Notes under the pieces: generated by a model
Told to the model about the DNA's origin: nothing
Databases searched by the model: none
Seen by the model: the letters and a program-made list of their open reading frames with translations, nothing else
Shown: piece by piece, positions 16,419 through 26,348 of the stretch
Position numbering within the stretch: position 1 is the stretch's first letter
Layout: each line of letters starts with the position of its first letter
Assembly: GCA_964429575.1 (NCBI GenBank)
Contig: CAYSCX010000013.1
Location: 1 to 64,000 of the forward strand
Length of the DNA: 64,000 nt
From: CAYSCX01 sp964429575
Lineage (GTDB): Bacteria; Desulfobacterota; Binatia; Binatales; Binataceae
Reading direction: 5' to 3'
Made by a program: the position numbers and the translations under genes

Positions 16419-18332
16419 TCACGACGGTATCGGCTCGCTCTTGAGCAGCCGCATCAGTTCTTCGATGGACATCGTTTCGCTCTTGGCGCCGCGGAGCCTG
16501 CGCAGTGAGACCGTGCGCGCAGCCGCTTCGCGTTCGCCGGCCACGATCATGTACGGGACCTTGGCGATTTCGGCCTCGCGCACCTTGAAGCCGAGCTTCT
16601 CGTTGCGCAGGTCGGCGGTCGCGCGATAGCCGTCGCGCTTGAGACCGTCGGCCAGCTCCTTGGCGAAATCCTCGACCTTTTCACTGAGCGCGAGCACCCG
16701 CACTTGCTCCGGCGCTAACCAAAACGGCAGCACGCCGCCGGTGTGCTCGATGAGCACAGCGATGAAGCGTTCCAGCGAACCAAGGATCGCGCGGTGAATC
16801 ATCACCGGACGTTCCTCGGCGCCGGCGCTCGTGGTGTAGGCCAGTTTGAAGCGTTCGGGCAGGTTGTAATCGACTTGGATCGTCGCCAACTGCCACTTCC
16901 GCTTCAGCGCGTCGGGCACATAGAACTCGATCTTCGGGCCGTAGAATGCGCCTTCCTTCGGATTGATCGTGTATTCAAACCCGCTTTGCGTCAGCGCATT
17001 TCCAAGCGCGGCCTCGGCGTCGCGCCACTGCTCCTCGGCGCCGAGATGTTCGTCGGGCATCGTCGCGAGCTTGAACTCGAGCTGCTCGAAGCCGAGCGCG
17101 CCGTAAACTTCGCGCACCATGCGCAGGTTCGCCTCGACCTCATTCTCAATCTGATCTGGCGTGCAGAAAATGTGCGCATCGTCCTGCGACATCGAGCGCA
17201 CCCGCTGAAGTCCGTGCAGCACGCCCGAGCGTTCATTGCGGTGCAGCCGGCCGAAATCAGCGAGACGCATCGGCAGGTCGCGGTACGAGCGCTTCTCCGA
17301 GGCGTAGATCACAGTATGCCCGGGGCAGTTCATCGGCTTGAACGCATAGTCGAGCTCGCCGGTCTTCGACTCGCTCTCCGCGGTCAGGAACATGTCCGGA
17401 CGGAAATACGCCCAGTGGCCCGAGGTCTCCCACAGCTCCTTCTTGAAGACTTCCGGCGTGATGACTTCGTCGAAACCGTAGCGGCGGTACAGGCGGCGGA
17501 TGTAATCAACCAACTCGTTGTAAATGACCGCGCCGCGCGGCAGGAAAAACGGACAGCCCGGCGTTACCGGATCAAAGATGTAAAGCCCCATCTCGCGGCC
17601 GAGTTTGCGATGGTCGCGCTGGCGGGCGAGCTCGACGAGTTTCAGGTGCTCGTCGAGCGCATCTTTGGTTGCCCACGCCGTTCCGTAGATGCGCGAGAGC
17701 ATCGCGTTGCGCGCATCTCCGCGCCAATACGCGCCGGCGACCGAGGTCAGCTTGAACGCGCGCAGATAGCCAGTCGAAGGAACGTGCGGACCGCGGCAGA
17801 GGTCCATCCATTCGCCCTGGTGGTAAATCGAGACGACATCGTCGGGGATGCCCGCGATGATCTCGACTTTGTAGTGCTCACCGAGCGCGCGGAACTTTTC
17901 GATGGCCTCTGCACGCGGAACTTCGGTGCGTTCGATGCGCAGGTTAGCCTTCGCGATCTCGCGCATCTTTGCTTCGATCTTGGGCAAGTCGTCGGGCGTG
18001 AATGGGCGCGAGGGTGCGAAGTCGTAAAAGAATCCGTCCTCGATGACCGGGCCGATCGTGACTTGAGTGCCGGGGAACAACGCCTGCACCGCCATCGCCA
18101 TCAAGTGCGCGGTCGAATGGCGAATCACTTCGAGACCGTCGCGACTCTCGGCGTGGACGGGCTCGACGCTGGCGTCTTCAGTGAGCGCGCGGCTCAAGTC
18201 AACCAGCTTGCCGTTGACGCGCGCTGCCACGATGTCGCGGGTGCGCGCGCCGTCGAGCAATTGATCGACACGCGTGCCGCGTGCGACTGCGCGCGTCTGG
18301 CCGCCGAGCGTTACCTTAAGCTCGGCGGTCAT
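16419..18332 (-). CDS. thrS: Threonyl-tRNA synthetase
   Basis: 637 residues. TGS domain (1-60), editing domain with zinc-type HSTAH (His72, His76), class II catalytic core with the MNCPGH zinc Cys, the RSMSQDDAHIF region and motif 3-type HRAILGSLERF, and a C-terminal anticodon-binding domain. It charges tRNA-Thr and hydrolyses mischarged Ser-tRNA. First gene of the thrS-infC-rpmI-rplT-pheST-ihfA-merR operon; tRNA-Val lies 75 bases upstream on the same strand. Confidence 0.97.
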   Translation of the reverse strand: MTAELKVTLGGQTRAVARGTRVDQLLDGARTRDIVAARVNGKLVDLSRALTEDASVEPVHAESRDGLEVIRHSTAHLMAMAVQALFPGTQVTIGPVIEDGFFYDFAPSRPFTPDDLPKIEAKMREIAKANLRIERTEVPRAEAIEKFRALGEHYKVEIIAGIPDDVVSIYHQGEWMDLCRGPHVPSTGYLRAFKLTSVAGAYWRGDARNAMLSRIYGTAWATKDALDEHLKLVELARQRDHRKLGREMGLYIFDPVTPGCPFFLPRGAVIYNELVDYIRRLYRRYGFDEVITPEVFKKELWETSGHWAYFRPDMFLTAESESKTGELDYAFKPMNCPGHTVIYASEKRSYRDLPMRLADFGRLHRNERSGVLHGLQRVRSMSQDDAHIFCTPDQIENEVEANLRMVREVYGALGFEQLEFKLATMPDEHLGAEEQWRDAEAALGNALTQSGFEYTINPKEGAFYGPKIEFYVPDALKRKWQLATIQVDYNLPERFKLAYTTSAGAEERPVMIHRAILGSLERFIAVLIEHTGGVLPFWLAPEQVRVLALSEKVEDFAKELADGLKRDGYRATADLRNEKLGFKVREAEIAKVPYMIVAGEREAAARTVSLRRLRGAKSETMSIEELMRLLKSEPIPS

Positions 18333-18406
18333 GAGGAGCCGGTTCTTGAAATGCGCGAGAAGGGCACTGCCTCGTAAGACATCGAATAGGCGCGGCTAGC
18401 GGGACT

Positions 18407-18481
18407 TGGTAGGCACGGGCGGGATTGAACCGCCGACCCCTTCCGCGTCAAGGAAGTGCTCTCCCACTGAGCTACGTGCCT
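18407..18481 (-). tRNA. tRNA-Val (anticodon GAC)
   Basis: The minus strand folds into a full cloverleaf: acceptor AGGCACG/CGTGCCT; D arm in GTAGCTCAGTGGGAGAGC; anticodon stem CTTCC/GGAAG with loop TTGACGC (anticodon at 18447-18449); T arm GGCGGTTCAATCCCGCC. The CCA end is encoded (18407-18409). It lies upstream of thrS on the same strand. Confidence 0.95.
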
Positions 18482-18769
18482 GTGTGTGCGAGGTTTGAAT
18501 GGGCCGAAGCAAGCAATGAGATTTGCTAACAAAATTCCGGAGCGCGGGCAACCGGATGGCGGCGAGGTTAGGCTCGCGCGAGGCTTGCAGGGATGCCGTG
18601 ACGCGTGCATCTGCGGCGCGCGCAAGTGCATTTTGCGTCGATCGATTGCGCGAGCGACACGCTCAGAATGACGGCGCCGAAGCGCTCGCAACTGCGATAG
18701 AAGCTCACCGGCGTGGCGACCGGCGCGCAACGCATCTGCTAAGCTCTGGCGCCAAGTCGGCGTCACGGC
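18482..18769. other. Spacer between tRNA-Val and the permease gene
   Basis: About 290 bases between divergent units. It should contain the promoters for tRNA-Val/thrS (leftward) and the permease gene (rightward), but no promoter could be picked out with confidence and no further gene is visible. Confidence 0.35.
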
Positions 18770-19840
18770 ATGGACCGCACACGCATCCTCCAAGTCTTCT
18801 TCTTCGCGTTCCTCGTACTGTTCGCGTACGAGCTGTACGTATTGCTCTCGCCGTTTCTCGCGGCGATCGGTTGGGCAATTCTCTTCGCGTTCGTCGTGCA
18901 CCCGCTCGTGGGCCATCTGCAGCGGTGGGTGAAGAGCAGAACGATAGCGGCTGCAATCATCACCGCTGCGGTCGCGCTGGGCGTCATCGTGCCGGCGCTT
19001 TGGCTATCGGGGCGGCTCGCGGTGGAAGTGCAGAATCTCTATACGTCCGCGACGCAGGCGGCCGGCGGCGATGGGATCGCGTTTGCACACCGCTGGGCGG
19101 CGCGATCGCCGTTCGTCGCGTCGATCACGGATATGCTCGCGCGTTTCGACGTCAAGCTTGCCGACGAGATCCCCAAGCTTGCTGTACAGGCCGCCCAGTT
19201 CGGCAGCGATTACGTGGTTCGCAATGTGACGGCGGTCGCGCGGAACGTGATTTCGTTTTTGATCAGCTTTACGATCGTGCTGTTCACGCTTTTCTACCTG
19301 CTGCGCGACGGCGAGCAGTACTACGAAACGCTGCGTGGACTGACGCCGCTTGAGGAGGGCGACAAGGAGATCGTCTTCGAAGGTCTGCGTTCGGCGCTTT
19401 CCGCGGTGATGCGAGGGCTGCTTCTAACCTCGGTATTGCAGGGCGCCGGGATCGGAATCGGCCTGCTGGTTTGCGGAGTGCCGTACTCGCTGTTTCTCGC
19501 GGTCCTAACCGCGATTTGCTCACTGCTGCCGCTGGTCGGCACGGCGCTCGTCTGGGTGCCGGCGGCGATCTGGCTTCTGTACGCGAGCGGATGGGGGTGG
19601 GCGATCACGTTGGTCGTGTGGTCATCGTTGTGGGCGGCGGTGATCGACAATTTCATCCGCCCCACGATGATGAAGGAAGGTACCGGGCTGCCGACGATGG
19701 CGGTGTTTTTTGGAATGATGGGCGGTCTCGAGGCGTGGGGGTTTATCGGAATGTTCGCGGGCCCGGCGGTGATCGCAATTTTCGCTGCGCTGCTGAGGGT
19801 CTATCGGCGGACTTATGGTGACGGCAAGGCCGCGGCGTAG
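18770..19840 (+). CDS. PerM/AI-2E-type membrane transporter family protein
   Basis: 356 residues with about eight transmembrane helices in the family pattern: an N-terminal pair (FFFAFLVLFAYELYVLLSPFLAAIGWAILFA), a soluble insert (80-165), then a C-terminal helical block with the conserved DNFIRPTMMKEGTGLP motif. Relatives have been linked to efflux of autoinducer-2 or to Na+/H+ exchange, so the substrate is open. Convergent with mgtE; no operon partner. Confidence 0.9.
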   Translation: MDRTRILQVFFFAFLVLFAYELYVLLSPFLAAIGWAILFAFVVHPLVGHLQRWVKSRTIAAAIITAAVALGVIVPALWLSGRLAVEVQNLYTSATQAAGGDGIAFAHRWAARSPFVASITDMLARFDVKLADEIPKLAVQAAQFGSDYVVRNVTAVARNVISFLISFTIVLFTLFYLLRDGEQYYETLRGLTPLEEGDKEIVFEGLRSALSAVMRGLLLTSVLQGAGIGIGLLVCGVPYSLFLAVLTAICSLLPLVGTALVWVPAAIWLLYASGWGWAITLVVWSSLWAAVIDNFIRPTMMKEGTGLPTMAVFFGMMGGLEAWGFIGMFAGPAVIAIFAALLRVYRRTYGDGKAAA

Positions 19841-19910
19841 ATGCGCCGATCGCATCGGTGAAACATCTCGGTAATCGGCACCGCGGTCACGGCGCTGTCA
19901 CATCGGCCGT

Positions 19911-21242
19911 TCACAGCAGCGTTCCGCGCAGCAGCCACTGCGCGATATTAAAGTAGATGACAAGCCCGGAGACGTCGACGAGGGTTGCGACCAATGGCGC
20001 CGATGCGCTCGCGGGGTCGAATTTGAACGTGCGCAGCGCGAACGGCAGCATCGCTCCCGCCAACGCGCCCCACGCGACGACTCCCACTACGCTCAGCGCC
20101 ACCGTCATCGCGAGCAGGGAGGCGTGTTCGCCGTAGGAGCCGAAGAGTTGCTCCCACACCATCACGCGCGTCATTCCGATCGTCCCCAGGATTGCTCCGA
20201 GCGCAACCCCCGCAGCCAGCTCGCGCCGAAACACCCGAAACATTTCATGTAGCCGAACTTCTCCGAGCGCCATCGCACGCACGACCAGCGTGGTGGCCTG
20301 CGAGCCGGAGTTGCCACCGCTCGAGATGATGAGTGGAATGAACACCGCAAGGACGACCGCTCTGGCTATGTCGGCCTCGAATCGAGCCATCGCGGTGGCC
20401 GTGAGCATCTCGCCCAGGAACAGCACCACCAGCCAGCCGGCGCGCTTTCGCACGAGTGTGACGAAGCTGGTGCGCCAGTACGGCAGGTCGAGCGCCTCCA
20501 TACCGCCCAACTTCTGAATGTCTTCGGTGGCCTCCTCGGCGAGGACATCGACCACGTCGTCGATTGTGACGATGCCCTTGATGCGCCCGCCGCTGTCGAC
20601 CACCGGCACCGCGAGCAGATTGCGCCGCGCGATCACCCGCGCGATTTCCTCCTGGTCCATGGTTTCCGGGACCGAAAGCACGTCGCGATGCATGATGTCG
20701 ACGATGAGCTGATCGTCGGGCGCGAGCAGGAGTTCCTTGAAGGAAATGACGCCCATCAACTCCTGCCCGGGGCCGAGAACGTAGGCGTAGTAGATCGCTT
20801 CGGTGCGTTCGACCGCCTGGCGGCGGAGGTACCGAAGCGCCTCTGCGACTCGCATGTCCGGCCGAACGCGCGCGAACCGCGTGTTCATCAAGCCGCCAGC
20901 CTCATCCTCGACGTACGCGAGCAATGCGGTGACCTCACTGCGCGTGATGTCGTCGAGCAGTTCGATAAGTTCCGCGCGCCGCTCCGGGGGCGTATTTTGA
21001 ATAACGTCGGCTGCGTCATCGGGAGCAAGCAGGCGCAGCCAAATGCGGCGCTCTCCGGGTGGCAGTGCGATCAGCAAGGCGGCCTGTGCGGGTACGGTAA
21101 GGCCCTGCATCAATTGCACTGCGGACTCGCGGTCGAGCTGGGCGAAACGCTCGAGCTGTTCCTCGGGCTCGAGCGTTCGCCACACGTCAAGCAGCTGATC
21201 GACGTCGGATCGCTGAGAGGTCTGTGGTTGGGCGTCTGCCAT
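19911..21242 (-). CDS. mgtE: MgtE magnesium transporter
   Basis: 443 residues with all MgtE parts: an N-terminal helical superfamily domain (about 10-125) with PPERRAELIELLDD; two CBS domains (about 130-255) that sense cytoplasmic Mg2+; a connecting helix; and a five-helix pore domain containing SSGGNSGSQATTLVVRAMALGE. The protein is a Mg2+-gated channel of the inner membrane. No Mg2+ riboswitch was recognised in the 220-base upstream spacer. Confidence 0.95.
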   Translation of the reverse strand: MADAQPQTSQRSDVDQLLDVWRTLEPEEQLERFAQLDRESAVQLMQGLTVPAQAALLIALPPGERRIWLRLLAPDDAADVIQNTPPERRAELIELLDDITRSEVTALLAYVEDEAGGLMNTRFARVRPDMRVAEALRYLRRQAVERTEAIYYAYVLGPGQELMGVISFKELLLAPDDQLIVDIMHRDVLSVPETMDQEEIARVIARRNLLAVPVVDSGGRIKGIVTIDDVVDVLAEEATEDIQKLGGMEALDLPYWRTSFVTLVRKRAGWLVVLFLGEMLTATAMARFEADIARAVVLAVFIPLIISSGGNSGSQATTLVVRAMALGEVRLHEMFRVFRRELAAGVALGAILGTIGMTRVMVWEQLFGSYGEHASLLAMTVALSVVGVVAWGALAGAMLPFALRTFKFDPASASAPLVATLVDVSGLVIYFNIAQWLLRGTLL

Positions 21243-21462
21243 GGTCTCTCCTCGCGCGCGGTTGATCGGGCCGGAGCGTCGATTCGCCGCGAAGGTGAAG
21301 TAGCACTATAGGTCTAAGCACAAGCGCGGCGCCGGTGATATTGCGATCGACGCCGAGTCTCAACCGCGCGGTCCTTCCTCAGATCGCTCCGCGCGAAGGC
21401 AATTCAGGCCGTATGGAACGCCTTGCTTCGCGGGCGATAAACTTAACGGCGCGGAAACCCGG

Positions 21463-22797
21463 ATGACGGCCAAGGAAGAAAAGGCGCGCGCGATCGTTCG
21501 CCGGCTTGGCGAGGAGGGCTTCAAGGCCTACTTCGCAGGCGGATGCGTGCGCGATCGCGTACTGGGTGTCGAGGCCAAGGATTTCGACATCGCCACCGAC
21601 GCGCGTCCCGAGGTCGTGCAGCGCATGTTCGATCACACGATCGCGGTGGGCGCGCGCTTCGGCGTGATCGTCGTTGTGCTCGACGGTGAGCCGTTTGAAG
21701 TCGCAACCTTTCGCGCCGACGCACCGTACATGGATGGCCGCCGTCCGTCCGCCGTGCATTACGGGACGATCGAAGAAGACGCGAAACGCCGCGACTTTAC
21801 GATCGGCGGCATGTACCACGACCCGGCCAACGATCGCGTGATTGATTTGGTCGGCGGGATGCGCGATCTGCGCGCCGGAATCGTCCGCGCGATCGGAAAT
21901 CCGTTCGAGCGCTTCGCGGAAGACCGGCTTCGCATCCTTCGCGCGGTGCGGTTCGCATCGAGGCTCGGATTCACGATCGAGCCCGGAACGTGGGCGGCAA
22001 TCAAACGTGCGTCACCGAGCATCCGAGACATCGCCGCTGAGCGAATCGGCGAAGAACTTGTCATGATCATGACTGACGGCGCAGCCGCCCGCGGCATGGA
22101 CCTGCTGCTCGAGAGCGGGCTCATGGCCGTATTGCTGCCGGAAGCCATTGCAATGATCGGATGTGCGCAGCCCGAGAATTTCCACCCCGAAGGTGACGTG
22201 TATGTGCACACGCGGCTTGCGGTCTCGATGCTGGAGGCGGGATGCACCGAGGCGCTCGCCTTCGGAATTCTGCTGCACGACATCGCGAAGCCGGGTTGCC
22301 GCGCGCAGGGCGACGGCAAGGTTACGTTCTACGGCCACACCGACGAAGGCGCGCGGATTGCCACCGACATCATGGCGCGGCTCAAGCGCTCGCGATTCGT
22401 GCAGGAGCGTGTCGCTTACCTGGTGCGCAACCACCTGCGGCTGTGCATGGCGCCGCGGATGCGTCCGGCGACGCTAAAACGGATGCTCACCGAAGACGGG
22501 TTCGATGAGCTGCTCGAGGTTTCGCGCCTCGACGCGCTCGCATCAAGCTCCTACCTCGGCTTTTACCATTTCTGCCGCCGTGCGCTGCGCTCGATGACGG
22601 CTGAGGAGATTCGGCCGCTGCGCCTAATTGGCGGCAACGACCTGATTGCGCTCGGATTCGCGCCGGGACCGAATTTCAAGACCATCCTGCGCGAGGTCGA
22701 AGACCTGCAGCTTGATGGAGCGCTCACAACGCGCGAAGCGGCACTGGACTACGTCCGTACTCGCTACCGTGCGTCGAACCCGGCGCCCGGCGCGTGA
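21463..22797 (+). CDS. CCA-adding enzyme / poly(A) polymerase family nucleotidyltransferase
   Basis: 444 residues. The class II nucleotidyltransferase head has AGGCVRDRVLG and DFDIATDARP (metal-binding Asp pair), RRDFTIGGMYHDP, and the RFAEDRLRILRAVRFASRLGF signature. A C-terminal HD-type domain has HTRLAVSML and LLHDIAKP. HD-bearing members usually add or repair the tRNA CCA end; some relatives polyadenylate RNA, and the two cannot be separated by eye. tRNA-Val and tRNA-fMet here already encode CCA, which suggests a repair role (inference). The ATG at 21463 has a weak ribosome site. Confidence 0.92.
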   Translation: MTAKEEKARAIVRRLGEEGFKAYFAGGCVRDRVLGVEAKDFDIATDARPEVVQRMFDHTIAVGARFGVIVVVLDGEPFEVATFRADAPYMDGRRPSAVHYGTIEEDAKRRDFTIGGMYHDPANDRVIDLVGGMRDLRAGIVRAIGNPFERFAEDRLRILRAVRFASRLGFTIEPGTWAAIKRASPSIRDIAAERIGEELVMIMTDGAAARGMDLLLESGLMAVLLPEAIAMIGCAQPENFHPEGDVYVHTRLAVSMLEAGCTEALAFGILLHDIAKPGCRAQGDGKVTFYGHTDEGARIATDIMARLKRSRFVQERVAYLVRNHLRLCMAPRMRPATLKRMLTEDGFDELLEVSRLDALASSSYLGFYHFCRRALRSMTAEEIRPLRLIGGNDLIALGFAPGPNFKTILREVEDLQLDGALTTREAALDYVRTRYRASNPAPGA

Positions 22798-22849
22798 CTA
22801 TCCGGCGTCCCTCTTGCCGCGCCCCGCGCATCCTGATGATTGTGTCGGC

Positions 22850-24322
22850 GTGCTCAAGGCCGCCGCGATAAGCAAGCGCTTCGGGAGCACGGTCGCGCTC
22901 GACCACGTCGATTTCGAAGCGCGGGCCGGCGAGATCCACGCGTTGCTTGGTGAGAACGGCGCGGGCAAGACCACCTTGATGAACGTGCTCGCCGGGACGT
23001 TGCGCTCCGACGCGGGCACGGCGTCTTTAGACGGCGTCGCACTCACCGCCGGCTCACCGCACGCAGCGCTCCGTGCCGGAATTGCGGCGGTGCATCAGAG
23101 TCCTCTCCTTTTCGAGCGGATGACTTGGGAGGACAACCTCGCTCTCGGCGGCTTCGGCGCCGAAAGTGTTCGGCTCGATCTCGCGCACGTGATCGAACGC
23201 TCGGCGGCGCAAGCGCGCAAGCTTGGCTTCGAGTTGCCGCCGGCAGGTGCGAGAGTCGAAGAGCGGTCGGTTGGAGAGCGCGTGCGCCTCGAAGTGCTGC
23301 GCGCGCTGAGCTTCAATCCGCGCGTTCTGATCCTTGACGAACCGACCAGCCTGCTTGCACCGCATGAGCTTGCGGGCTTCCTCGAACTGTTGCGGCGCCT
23401 CAAGGCCGAGGGGCGAATCGTCGTGCTCATCACGCACAAACTCGCCGAGGCGCGCGCAGTCGCTGATCGCGTGACGGTGTTGCGCCAAGGGCGGGTCGCG
23501 ATGCGAACCACTCCGGCTGAATCGAGCGAGGCGGACCTGGCGCGCGCAATGATCGGCGAGCTGGTCGGAGCAGTGCAGCCTCGCGACTCCGTGCCGCCGG
23601 GCGATGAGCCCGCTTTGTTGATTGAATCGCTCACACTTCACGACGGCCATCGCAGCATCGTTGATGGCATTACCTTGAGTGTCGCGCGCGGCGAAATCGC
23701 GGGAATCGCGGGCGTGGACGGCAATGGGCAGACGCAGTTGGTCGAGATACTTGCTGGGGTGCGCACGCCCACCGCTGGACGCGCGCACGTAACGGCGGGC
23801 GATCGCGACGGCGGTCTTGCGGTGATACCGCAGGACCGCGACCTCGATGGCCTCGTGCTCGACATGACGCTCTGGGAAAACCTGCTGCTGGCAGCTCCGC
23901 TGCGCGAGCGAATGAGCGGGCGCGGCTGGCTCGATCGTCGCACGGCGCAGTCGATGTGCAACGAACTGCTGGCGCGGTACCGAATTCAGACGCGCGGCTC
24001 TACCGCAACCGCGGGCGCGCTATCCGGCGGTAACCGGCAAAGGTTCTCCGTCGCGCGCGCGGTAGCCTCCAAGCCTCGGGTGATCGTCGCGCACAACATC
24101 ACTCGCGGGCTCGACTTGCGCGCAACCGCCGACGTGCATCGTGCGATTTTTGATTTCGCGGCTGCGGGCGGCGCGGTACTGCTCATTTCCAGCGACCTCG
24201 ACGAGCTGCTCGCGGTATGCGGGCGGCTCCATGTGATGAATCGCGGGCGGCTGCGCGCGACTCCCGCGGGTGAGCGCGACCCGGAGCGGCTGGGGCTCAT
24301 GATGGCGGGGACGTGGGAGTAG
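22850..24322 (+). CDS. ABC transporter ATPase with two nucleotide-binding domains (nucleoside/sugar type)
   Basis: 490 residues from GTG 22850, chosen because the protein then begins LKAAAISKRFGS like its relatives; the open frame runs far upstream but overlaps the CCA-enzyme gene. Domain 1 has Walker A GENGAGKTTL, a degenerate signature (SVGERVRLEV) and Walker B LILDEPT. Domain 2 has the Lys-less Walker A variant VDGNGQTQLVEIL and signature LSGGNRQR. This asymmetry is normal for the RbsA/YufO group importing ribose or nucleosides with Bmp-type binding proteins. The two permease genes follow directly; no binding-protein gene is in the window. Confidence 0.92.
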   Translation: MLKAAAISKRFGSTVALDHVDFEARAGEIHALLGENGAGKTTLMNVLAGTLRSDAGTASLDGVALTAGSPHAALRAGIAAVHQSPLLFERMTWEDNLALGGFGAESVRLDLAHVIERSAAQARKLGFELPPAGARVEERSVGERVRLEVLRALSFNPRVLILDEPTSLLAPHELAGFLELLRRLKAEGRIVVLITHKLAEARAVADRVTVLRQGRVAMRTTPAESSEADLARAMIGELVGAVQPRDSVPPGDEPALLIESLTLHDGHRSIVDGITLSVARGEIAGIAGVDGNGQTQLVEILAGVRTPTAGRAHVTAGDRDGGLAVIPQDRDLDGLVLDMTLWENLLLAAPLRERMSGRGWLDRRTAQSMCNELLARYRIQTRGSTATAGALSGGNRQRFSVARAVASKPRVIVAHNITRGLDLRATADVHRAIFDFAAAGGAVLLISSDLDELLAVCGRLHVMNRGRLRATPAGERDPERLGLMMAGTWE

Positions 24323-24335
24323 GTCTCGCGCCGCG

Positions 24336-25421
24336 ATGACGCGACGATCGGCAGCGCTCGCAATCGTGCAGCCGCTTGCCGCAGTGGCGCTGGCTGCCGC
24401 GATCATCTCTCTGGTCCTTATCGGGCTGGGTGCATCACCGATCGGCGTTTTTCTGGCGCTCGCCCAAGGCGCGTTCGGAAGCTGGCTCGCGTTTACCGAC
24501 ACGATCGTCAAGGCGACGCCGCTTATCTTCACCGGGTTGGCGGTCTCGCTGGCGTTCTCGGCTGCGCTGTGGAACATCGGCGCAGACGGTCAGTTGATGG
24601 CGGGCGCCATCGTCGCGGGTGCAGTCGGACCGTATCTGGGCTCGCTGCCGGCGCCGCTCGCGGTTCTGGTGATGATCGCGAGCGGAGCCGCAGGGGGTGC
24701 AGGGTGGGGCGCGATCGCCGGGTGGCTCCGCGCGCGACGCGAGGTCAACGAGGTCATCGCGACGATCATGCTCAACTTCGTCGCGCTGCAACTCTTGAGT
24801 TTCGCGGTGCACGGACCGCTCCAGGAGCCGACACGCTCGTATCCAGCCAGCGCACCAATCGCGCCGCCCGCCGAGATGTACACCTTCCTTGCGCCGAGCC
24901 GTCTCCACTTCGGCATCGTGATCGCGCTGGTTCTCGCGTTTGCCTGCTACCTCCTTTTGTTCCGCACCACGCTCGGATTTGAACTGCGCGCGATGGGCAG
25001 CAACCGCCGCGCTTCCCGGTTCTTCGGAATCCCGATCGCGCGCCTCACCGTCGTAGTGATGGCGCTCTCCGGCGCGCTGGCAGGACTCGCGGGAGCGGTA
25101 CAAGTGTCCGCAGTGACGCATCGTCTGTACGAACGCATATCGCCGGGCTGGGGCTTCGAGGCGATCGCGGTGGCGCTGGTCGCGCGGCTGCATCCGCTTG
25201 CGATCATTCCCGCCGCGCTGTTCTTCGGCGCGCTCGACAACGGCAGCCAGGCGATGCAGCGCGCCGAAGGCGTGTCACCCGTGTTGGTGCAGGTCATCCA
25301 GGGGATGGTGATTCTCATCCTGCTCGCGTTCGACACGTTCGCGTGGCGCGACGCGCGTGCGATCGTGCCTGTCGCGGCGGATGAGGGCGTCGCGGCGATG
25401 GAGGGAGCGCGCGATGCTTGA
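24336..25421 (+). CDS. ABC transporter permease, nucleoside/sugar type (first subunit)
   Basis: 361 residues, a BPD_transp_2-type integral membrane protein with about nine helices. Family motifs: FTGLAVSLAFSAALWNIGADGQLMAG, then REVNEVIATIMLNFVA, and a late AGLAGAVQVS loop. It forms the inner-membrane channel with the next gene's product, which starts before this one ends (8-base overlap). Confidence 0.92.
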   Translation: MTRRSAALAIVQPLAAVALAAAIISLVLIGLGASPIGVFLALAQGAFGSWLAFTDTIVKATPLIFTGLAVSLAFSAALWNIGADGQLMAGAIVAGAVGPYLGSLPAPLAVLVMIASGAAGGAGWGAIAGWLRARREVNEVIATIMLNFVALQLLSFAVHGPLQEPTRSYPASAPIAPPAEMYTFLAPSRLHFGIVIALVLAFACYLLLFRTTLGFELRAMGSNRRASRFFGIPIARLTVVVMALSGALAGLAGAVQVSAVTHRLYERISPGWGFEAIAVALVARLHPLAIIPAALFFGALDNGSQAMQRAEGVSPVLVQVIQGMVILILLAFDTFAWRDARAIVPVAADEGVAAMEGARDA

Positions 25422-26325
25422 GGCGTTCCTGGTTTCCGCAATCAGCATGGCTGCGCCGATTCTCCTCGCCGCGCTGGGCGAGCTGATCGTCGAGCGCAGC
25501 GGTGTGCTCAACATCGGGATCGAAGGCGCGATGTTGATGGGCGCGTTCTTCGCGCTCGCCGCCGTTTACTTTACCGGGAGTCTCGCGCTTGGATTGCTGG
25601 CCGGCGTCGGTGCGGCGCTCGCGCTGCACGCAATTTTCGCGTTGCTGGCCGTGAATCTTGCGGTCAACCAAGTGGTCGCCGGGACCGCGCTCAACATTCT
25701 CGCGCTCGGCGTGACCGGTGTCTTTTACCGCAGCATGTTTGGAATCACCGGCAAGGCATTCATAGTTGCGCCGTTCGCGAATGTTCGGCTTGGACCGCTC
25801 GCGGACCTGCCGGTCGTCGGGCCGCTGCTGTTCGACCGCAACCCTCTCATTTATCTGGCGCTGGTTTTGGTGCCTGTGGCCGCCTATACCCTGTCGCACA
25901 CGCGCTATGGCCTCGAGCTTCGCGCCGCGGGCGAACGCCCCGAAGCCGCCGATGCGCTCGGTCTCGGTGTCTTTCGGCTTCGGTGGGAGGCCCTCATGAT
26001 CTCGGGCGTGCTGACCGGACTCGCGGGCGCATACCTGACGCTCGCGTATGCGAACACGTTTGTGGAAGGGATTTCCGCCGGACGCGGCTTCGTCGCGCTG
26101 GCGGTCGTGATACTCGGGCGCTGGAACCCGTGGGGACTCGCGGCGGCGTCGGTTCTGTTCGGCGCGGCTATGGCGCTGCAATTCGGTTTGCAGGCGCTCG
26201 GTACGTCGATTCCGTATCAAATCTTCTTGGCGCTACCGTACGCATCGACGTTGATAGTGCTGGCCGTGATGGGCGGGCAGGCGGCCGCCCCAAGCGCGCT
26301 GGGCGCACCGTATCGCCGAGCGTGA
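25414..26325 (+). CDS. ABC transporter permease, nucleoside/sugar type (second subunit)
   Basis: 303 residues from ATG 25414, overlapping the end of the first permease gene. Typical opening VERSGVLNIGIEGAMLMGAFFAL, the VNQVVAGTALNILALG motif (family form NQ/EVV..T), and the C-terminal GRGFVALAVVILGRWNP loop. It completes the ABC importer together with the two preceding genes. The longer upstream frame is rejected because it lacks a ribosome site and runs through the neighbour. Confidence 0.92.
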   Translation: MLEAFLVSAISMAAPILLAALGELIVERSGVLNIGIEGAMLMGAFFALAAVYFTGSLALGLLAGVGAALALHAIFALLAVNLAVNQVVAGTALNILALGVTGVFYRSMFGITGKAFIVAPFANVRLGPLADLPVVGPLLFDRNPLIYLALVLVPVAAYTLSHTRYGLELRAAGERPEAADALGLGVFRLRWEALMISGVLTGLAGAYLTLAYANTFVEGISAGRGFVALAVVILGRWNPWGLAAASVLFGAAMALQFGLQALGTSIPYQIFLALPYASTLIVLAVMGGQAAAPSALGAPYRRA

Positions 26326-26348
26326 TATTGAAGTAGTGGTGGGAAGCG

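Noticed and set aside
22646..22849. N-terminal extension of the ABC ATPase from 22646
   Set aside because: It overlaps the C-terminus of the CCA-enzyme gene in another frame and is not homologous; GTG at 22850 fits the family start.
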